Positions 59,731 to 64,000 of a stretch of DNA of 64,000 bases are shown here, one piece after another. The notes beneath the pieces were generated by a model. The model did no database searches and had not been told where the DNA came from. It saw only the letters and a list, made by a program, of their open reading frames with translations. Every line of letters starts with the position of its first letter. The first letter of the stretch is position 1. Origin of the DNA: Pseudomonas fulva NBRC 16637 = DSM 17717 (lineage in GTDB: Bacteria > Pseudomonadota > Gammaproteobacteria > Pseudomonadales > Pseudomonadaceae); contig NZ_BBIQ01000023.1 in assembly GCF_000730565.1 (NCBI RefSeq), positions 1 to 64,000 on the forward strand. The letters run 5' to 3'. The position numbers and the translations under genes were made by a program.

Positions 59731-60873
59731 TCAGAGCCCTGAAAGAATCTCGAATGCCGCGCGGACCCGGGCTTCGTTGGGGTAGTTGCGGTTGGCCAGA
59801 AGCACGATGGCCAACCCTTCTGATGGGACGAACGCTGCATATGAACCGAAACCGTTGGTGGAGCCGGTCTTGTTGTACCATGCTGCCGCCAACGGAGCGG
59901 CTGGCGGCTGCAGCCGTTGTGCCGGCTGGGGGCCTCGTATCATCTGCGGACCATTGCCGGTGAGGAGGGTGCGCAATGTGACGGGGTACGCATAACGCTC
60001 CCAGCCCAGGCCTTGTGTCATCTCACCGATCTGGGCGTAGCCATTGCGGGTGATGAGGACGGCGCGGGCCAAGGGCGCGGGCAGATCGTCGGGCTGCATG
60101 TTCAAGCGCACGTAGCGCAGCAGGTCGCTGGCACTGGTCTTGATGCCGTAGGCTTGTTGCGCGTAAGGGCCAGGGTTCACGCGCACAGGCTTGTCGCTGG
60201 CATCGTAGCCTTGGGCATACAGGCTACGTGCATCGCTGGGCACATCCAGGTAGGTACTGTGCAGGCCCATGGGCTTGAGCACGTTTTGCTCAAGCAAGGT
60301 GGCAAACGGTTGATGCTGGGCACGGGCGGCCAGGTCGCCGAACAGGCCCAGGCTAGGGTTGGAGTAACACCGTTGGGCACCTGGCGTGCCTTTGGGCTGC
60401 CATTGCCGCAAGAACGTCACGATTTGCTGGGTGGAGTTCACGGTGTCGGGGAACTGCAAGGGCAAGCAGTCAGCGCTGTAGGTGCCCAGGTCCTGCACGG
60501 TGGCGTCCCCCATGGGAGTACCCCCCAGGGCCGGGTGATAGCGTTTGGCAGGGGCGTCGAGGGCGAGCTGGCCTTCGGCATTGGCCACGGCTACCAACGT
60601 GGCGGTGAATGTCTTGCTCAGCGAGCCGATTTCGAACAGGGTGTCGCGGCTAACGGGCACGCCGCCGTCGCGGCTGGCGACGCCGTAGCTGAAGTAATGA
60701 GCGTGGCCATGGGCATACAGCGCGACGGCCATGCCGCTGATGCCCTCGGCCTGCATCAGGGGGCCGATGACGGTGTCGACTTTACTTCGCAGCGGATCAT
60801 TGGCGTAGGCGGATGACCAGGGTGCGCCGAGCATGAGGGCGACCGCAATATAGACGGAGCGGGGGCAGATCAT
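59731..60873 (-). CDS. ampC: Class C beta-lactamase
   Basis: 380 aa with a signal peptide (cleavage after SSAYA). Active-site motifs are complete: S84-L-S-K87, Y170-S-N172 and K335-T-G337. The usual SVSK is SLSK. Two Cys stand near the active site, C136 (TYSADCLPLQFP, where most AmpC have a Gly-Gly) and C169 directly before Tyr170. Periplasmic cephalosporinase. No ampR gene is adjacent, so induction control cannot be inferred from position. Confidence 0.92.
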   Translation of the reverse strand: MICPRSVYIAVALMLGAPWSSAYANDPLRSKVDTVIGPLMQAEGISGMAVALYAHGHAHYFSYGVASRDGGVPVSRDTLFEIGSLSKTFTATLVAVANAEGQLALDAPAKRYHPALGGTPMGDATVQDLGTYSADCLPLQFPDTVNSTQQIVTFLRQWQPKGTPGAQRCYSNPSLGLFGDLAARAQHQPFATLLEQNVLKPMGLHSTYLDVPSDARSLYAQGYDASDKPVRVNPGPYAQQAYGIKTSASDLLRYVRLNMQPDDLPAPLARAVLITRNGYAQIGEMTQGLGWERYAYPVTLRTLLTGNGPQMIRGPQPAQRLQPPAAPLAAAWYNKTGSTNGFGSYAAFVPSEGLAIVLLANRNYPNEARVRAAFEILSGL

Positions 60874-60992
60874 TGAAGTTCCTTGGCTGAGTGTCCGTTG
60901 CGCGATACCGGCAGGGGTTCCGGCGTTAGCGCCTGGGGGCGCAAAACCTTATCCTCCGTGCTTGCCCAAAGACAAGACGGAACGGAACTGTG

Positions 60993-61985
60993 ATGAAGTA
61001 TCTGCGCATGCTGTTCGACAACTTCACCCTGGCGTTGCTGGCCGTGGTGGCGATTGCCACCGTGCTGCCTTGCTCAGGTCAGGGGGCTGTGTATTTCGGC
61101 TGGCTCACCAACCTGGCGATCGGTTTGTTGTTCTTCCTGCACGGGGCCAAGCTCTCGCGGGAGGCAATCATCGCTGGGGCGGGGCATTGGCGCCTCCATC
61201 TGCTGGTGTTTTCCTGCACGTTTGTTCTGTTTCCACTGCTGGGCATGGCGTTCAAGCCGCTGTTCCTGCCACTGGTGGGAGATGAGCTTTACTTGGGGGT
61301 GCTGTACCTCTGCGCGTTGCCTGCCACCGTCCAGTCGGCCATTGCGTTCACCTCGCTGGCACGGGGTAACGTGCCGGCGGCCATCTGCAGCGCAGCCGCC
61401 TCCAGCCTGCTGGGCATATTCCTGACCCCAGTGCTGGTGATGTTGTTGCTGGGCGCCAGCGGAGACACCGGCTCAGGTCTGGACGCAGTGCTCAAGATCA
61501 CCTTGCAGTTGCTGGTGCCGTTCGTGGCCGGGCAGCTCGCCCGCCGCTGGATTGGTGCCTGGGTCAAGCGCAATGCGCGCTGGCTGAAGATCGTCGACCA
61601 GGGCTCGATTCTGCTGGTGGTCTACACCGCCTTCAGCGAAGCGGTGGTCACAGGCTTATGGCACACCGTTTCGCCGCAGCACCTGGCAGGCCTGTTCGCC
61701 GTCTGCGGCATCCTGCTGACCGTGGTGTTGGTGGGGACGAGCTTGCTGGGCAAAGTGTTTGGCTTCAACCTGGAAGACCGAATCACCATCCTGTTCGCAG
61801 GCTCGAAGAAGAGCCTGGCAACCGGGGTGCCGATGGCGCAGGTGTTGTTCGTCGGGAGCGGCATTGGCGCAATGATCCTGCCACTGATGCTGTTCCACCA
61901 GATCCAGCTGATGGTCTGCGCCGTGCTGGCGCAACATTACGCGAGCCGCGAGCAGGATGATATCGAGGTGCCAACGGTCCGATGA
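60993..61985 (+). CDS. Bile acid:sodium symporter-family (BASS, YfeH-like) transporter
   Basis: 330 aa from ATG 60993 (a GTG lies one codon upstream). Ten helices. Family blocks: FFLHGAKLSREAIIAG, LCALPATVQSAIAFTSLARGNVPAAICSAA (split here over residues 108-137) and LFAGSKKSLATGVPMA. Prokaryotic relatives (PF13593) import organic anions or precursors with sodium; substrate unknown. Convergent with the XRE-cupin regulator. Confidence 0.88.
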   Translation: MKYLRMLFDNFTLALLAVVAIATVLPCSGQGAVYFGWLTNLAIGLLFFLHGAKLSREAIIAGAGHWRLHLLVFSCTFVLFPLLGMAFKPLFLPLVGDELYLGVLYLCALPATVQSAIAFTSLARGNVPAAICSAAASSLLGIFLTPVLVMLLLGASGDTGSGLDAVLKITLQLLVPFVAGQLARRWIGAWVKRNARWLKIVDQGSILLVVYTAFSEAVVTGLWHTVSPQHLAGLFAVCGILLTVVLVGTSLLGKVFGFNLEDRITILFAGSKKSLATGVPMAQVLFVGSGIGAMILPLMLFHQIQLMVCAVLAQHYASREQDDIEVPTVR

Positions 61986-61990
61986 ACCGG

Positions 61991-62024
61991 TGATGGTTGC
62001 AGCCGACCTGGGCTGCAACCATCA
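61991..62024. terminator. Strong hairpin between convergent BASS and regulator genes
   Basis: TGATGGTTGCAGCC (61991-62004) and GGCTGCAACCATCA (62011-62024), perfect 14-bp stem with a 6-base loop. Likely bidirectional despite lacking a T-run. Confidence 0.7.
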
Positions 62025-62035
62025 CGGCGCCTGAA

Positions 62036-62581
62036 TCAGAAGTTCGCGGGGGTATTGGCGCTGATGATCTCCGCTTCGTCCTGGCCAATATTCTTGAAAC
62101 TGTGGGGCAGCGTGGTTGGGATGTAGTAGCCGTCACCGGCATTGAGCACGCTGACTTGGCCATCGACCCACAGCTCGACGGTGCCTCGGGTGACGAGCCC
62201 GCACTCTTCACCCTCGGCGTGCACGATGGGCTCGCCCGAGTCGGCTCCTGGGGCATAAAGCTCGCGCAGCATACGCATTTGCCGGCCCTCGACGCTGGCA
62301 CCCACCAGCAGCATGCGCAACCCGTTGCGACCCAAGTCGGGCTGCTCGCCTGCCCGGAACACAAATCGCTCCTCACGCACGGGTTCATCGAAGCTGAAAA
62401 ACTCTGCCAGGCTCATCGGAATGCCCTCCAGCAGCTTTTTCAAGGAGCTGACTGAAGGACTGACGCGATTCTGCTCGATCTGCGAAATGGTCGAGTTGGT
62501 GAGCCCGCTGCGGCGCGCCAGCTCTCGCTGCGAGAGGTTGTTGCGTTCACGCACTAGTTTGAGTCGCGTCCCCGTGTCCAT
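62036..62581 (-). CDS. XRE-family regulator with C-terminal cupin (PuuR-like)
   Basis: 181 aa. HTH at residues 8-62: LVRERNNLSQRELARRSGLT, then NSTISQIEQNRVSPSVSSLKKLLEG over 28-52 (split here). The cupin domain at 105-178 contains GEECGLVTRGTVELWVDG and GDGYYIPTTLPHSFKN. Proteins with this architecture regulate polyamine, amino-acid or alcohol catabolism after binding a small ligand. The target is not obvious; the nearest genes are the convergent BASS transporter and the cytochrome b561. Confidence 0.88.
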   Translation of the reverse strand: MDTGTRLKLVRERNNLSQRELARRSGLTNSTISQIEQNRVSPSVSSLKKLLEGIPMSLAEFFSFDEPVREERFVFRAGEQPDLGRNGLRMLLVGASVEGRQMRMLRELYAPGADSGEPIVHAEGEECGLVTRGTVELWVDGQVSVLNAGDGYYIPTTLPHSFKNIGQDEAEIISANTPANF

Positions 62582-62720
62582 AGCCGCCTTGTGATAAGAG
62601 GTGTCAAGAATAATGAGCGAGGCGCATTAAAACATACTCTCAAGCCTTGCGCGCTGCGGTTTGCCAGTGCAGGCCGTTGGCGATGCCGGATGGGTCATCG
62701 CCAGGCGAGATACGGCGCCC

Positions 62721-63248
62721 TTATTCCGCTCTCGGGCCTGGCCACATGCTGCGCAGCACCCCGTCACGGCGAACCCAGGCGTGCATCAGCGCAGCGCCCA
62801 CGTGTACCAGTACCGTGGCAAACAACAGGTAACCCGCCCAGCCATGCGCCTGGCGCAGCACGGCATACAGCTGCACGTCATGAGGCGCGATCGCCGGCAG
62901 GTCGAGCGGGCGAGGGTACCCGCCGGCCGAGAGCATGGCCCACCCCAGCAAGGGCATGGCAAGCATGAGGCCGTACAGAAGCAGATGCGAAGCGCCCGCA
63001 GCCAGGCGCTGGACAGCTGGCAGGTCCTGGGGCAGGGGCGGATGGGGAATACTCAGGCGCACGATGATGCGCGCTATCACCAGTACCAGCAGCGCCAGCC
63101 CTGTGCCCTTGTGCAAACTGACCAGCACTGGATGACGGACCGACAGGTCCGTGACCATGCTTACCCCGATGAAGAGCATGGCCAGGATCAGAATCGCCAT
63201 CGACCAGTGCAGCACGCGGGCGACGGGATGAAAGACGGTGGGTTTCAT
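62721..63248 (-). CDS. Cytochrome b561
   Basis: 175 aa with four helices. The bis-heme His ligands are suggested by FHPVARVLHWSMAILIL (two His), SLHKGTGLALLVLV and HGWAGYLLFATVLVHVGAAL. A membrane diheme quinol oxidase or superoxide-handling protein in this family. The ATG at 63248 overlaps the upstream catalase-family stop (ATGA), so it probably feeds electrons to that periplasmic heme protein. Confidence 0.9.
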   Translation of the reverse strand: MKPTVFHPVARVLHWSMAILILAMLFIGVSMVTDLSVRHPVLVSLHKGTGLALLVLVIARIIVRLSIPHPPLPQDLPAVQRLAAGASHLLLYGLMLAMPLLGWAMLSAGGYPRPLDLPAIAPHDVQLYAVLRQAHGWAGYLLFATVLVHVGAALMHAWVRRDGVLRSMWPGPRAE

Positions 63249-64000
63249 GGTCGGGCTCCAGTGCTCAAGGACTCGCGGCTACGACGGTTGAACGATTCGG
63301 AATAGGCCGCTGAACGGGCCGCGAGTATAGGGTCGGCGGTAGGTTCGATGCCGCGGGGCAGGATCAAGGGATCGAAGTTGAGGTCGCGGCAGGCACCCTG
63401 TTCCGGTGCGTCGACCTGTTCAAGCACCAACGTGCCTGCGTTGACGCTGCGCCGGTTCGCAGGCCAGGGTTTGGCGGGGTCGTCGATGTCGTCATCCGGC
63501 TCGGCAAGTACCAAACGCAGGGTCCAGCGCAAGGGCCCCTGCGCCAGCCGTCGCTGCAGGTCATGTTGCAGAAACAGGGGGTCGTCTACCTGCGCCGGCA
63601 ACGCGGTGTAGGGCGTGAGCGGTTCAAGCTGCCAGCGCACCGGGTGGGCATTGCCGTCGGCATCGATCAACTTGAATGCATTGATGCTGTGGTACTGGGT
63701 GTTGGCGAAACTGTCGCTGGGCTTGTAGCTGGCGGCCCATTGCCGAAACGCGGCGCTTTCGGGGTGGGTTGCAAAGAAGGCCTGTACCTTGGCAGGGTCC
63801 GGCTTGCGCGTCGCCGGGTCCGGGGTGTTGGCAAGCACCTGCTCGTAGAACGCCTCGGCCGTACTCACTGCCAGTACGGGCGGATTGTTCATGCCTGTCC
63901 TCCAGACTTGCCCGTCATCGGTGGAGAGCTCGATTGCCAGGCTGCGCACGGGGATGCCGGTGTCAGGCGCGAACGGGTTGGCACCGCCAATGGCCAGGCG
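63245..64000 (-). CDS. Catalase-related periplasmic peroxidase (SrpA-like), 5' part outside the window
   Basis: At least 252 codons; the frame is open to the window edge (RLAIGGANPFAPDTGIPVRS just inside). Blocks: FRQWAASYKPSDSFANTQYH, AFKLIDADGNAHPVRWQLEP and FNFDPLILP-type LNFDPLILPRG. The N-terminal signal peptide and distal His lie outside. SrpA-like catalases are exported and often paired with cytochrome b561, as here. The tail contains the proximal Tyr region in AARSAAYSESFNRR. Confidence 0.88.
   Translation of the reverse strand, partial: RLAIGGANPFAPDTGIPVRSLAIELSTDDGQVWRTGMNNPPVLAVSTAEAFYEQVLANTPDPATRKPDPAKVQAFFATHPESAAFRQWAASYKPSDSFANTQYHSINAFKLIDADGNAHPVRWQLEPLTPYTALPAQVDDPLFLQHDLQRRLAQGPLRWTLRLVLAEPDDDIDDPAKPWPANRRSVNAGTLVLEQVDAPEQGACRDLNFDPLILPRGIEPTADPILAARSAAYSESFNRRSRESLSTGARP

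Overview
The window is a G+C-rich pseudomonad chromosome segment, most like the Pseudomonas putida group. Three things point there: a urease block ordered ureD-A-B-C-E-J-F-G, a complete fapABCDEF functional-amyloid operon, and the run pnuC / mcpP-like receptor / uppP / azoR / ampC, whose order I recall from P. putida KT2440. No rRNA, tRNA or CRISPR array is visible.

Layout. 1-4.2 kb: a hexanucleotide repeat, a YdeP-like molybdopterin oxidoreductase, a catalase-fold protein and a small acidic protein. 4.3-7.6 kb: a divergent hydroxyacid cluster (MFS carrier and 2-hydroxyacid dehydrogenase facing an RraA-type aldolase). 7.7-14.7 kb: an MFS exporter, cyoABCD (cytochrome bo oxidase without cyoE), an APC permease and a DUF1289 protein. 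14.8-17.1 kb: a LysR regulator divergent from an SDR gene and an SMP-30 gene that is cut off by an insertion. 17.1-19.5 kb: two inverted MITE-like elements with IS5-type ends flank a DUF3472 gene, followed by a truncated IS5-family element.

19.5-26.9 kb is the most unusual part. A perfect 26-bp direct repeat (19533-19558 and 26865-26890) bounds about 7.3 kb. The right copy lies in the 3' end of a LysR gene. Inside are a YhaV/PrlF toxin-antitoxin pair, a small membrane ORF and a His-Xaa-Ser (Hxs) operon in the order hxsD-hxsB-hxsC-hxsA: two radical SAM enzymes plus an exported protein with six HxS triplets and a peptidoglycan-binding-like domain. The same transcription unit continues into four more small or membrane genes, two of them visibly damaged. 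No integrase remains. I read this as a degraded integrative element whose main cargo is an Hxs system of unknown function.

27-37.5 kb: an alcohol dehydrogenase/quinone oxidoreductase gene, a tightly overlapping operon of unknown function containing a MocR-type regulator that has lost its PLP lysine, a FAN1 nuclease with a Cas4-like/XPD-like helicase, and an orphan tyrosine recombinase. 37.8-43.4 kb: urease. 43.4-51.2 kb: an LTA-synthase-like sulfatase and the fap operon, with a good sigma-54 promoter candidate. 51.4-64 kb: nicotinamide riboside salvage, chemotaxis, undecaprenyl phosphate recycling, azoreductase, EamA exporter, class C beta-lactamase, BASS transporter, an XRE-cupin regulator, and a cytochrome b561/catalase pair that runs off the right end.

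All calls come from reading the sequence and from remembered family knowledge; no database search was possible. Start codons were moved from the longest ORF wherever a ribosome-binding site or a stop/start overlap argued for it.
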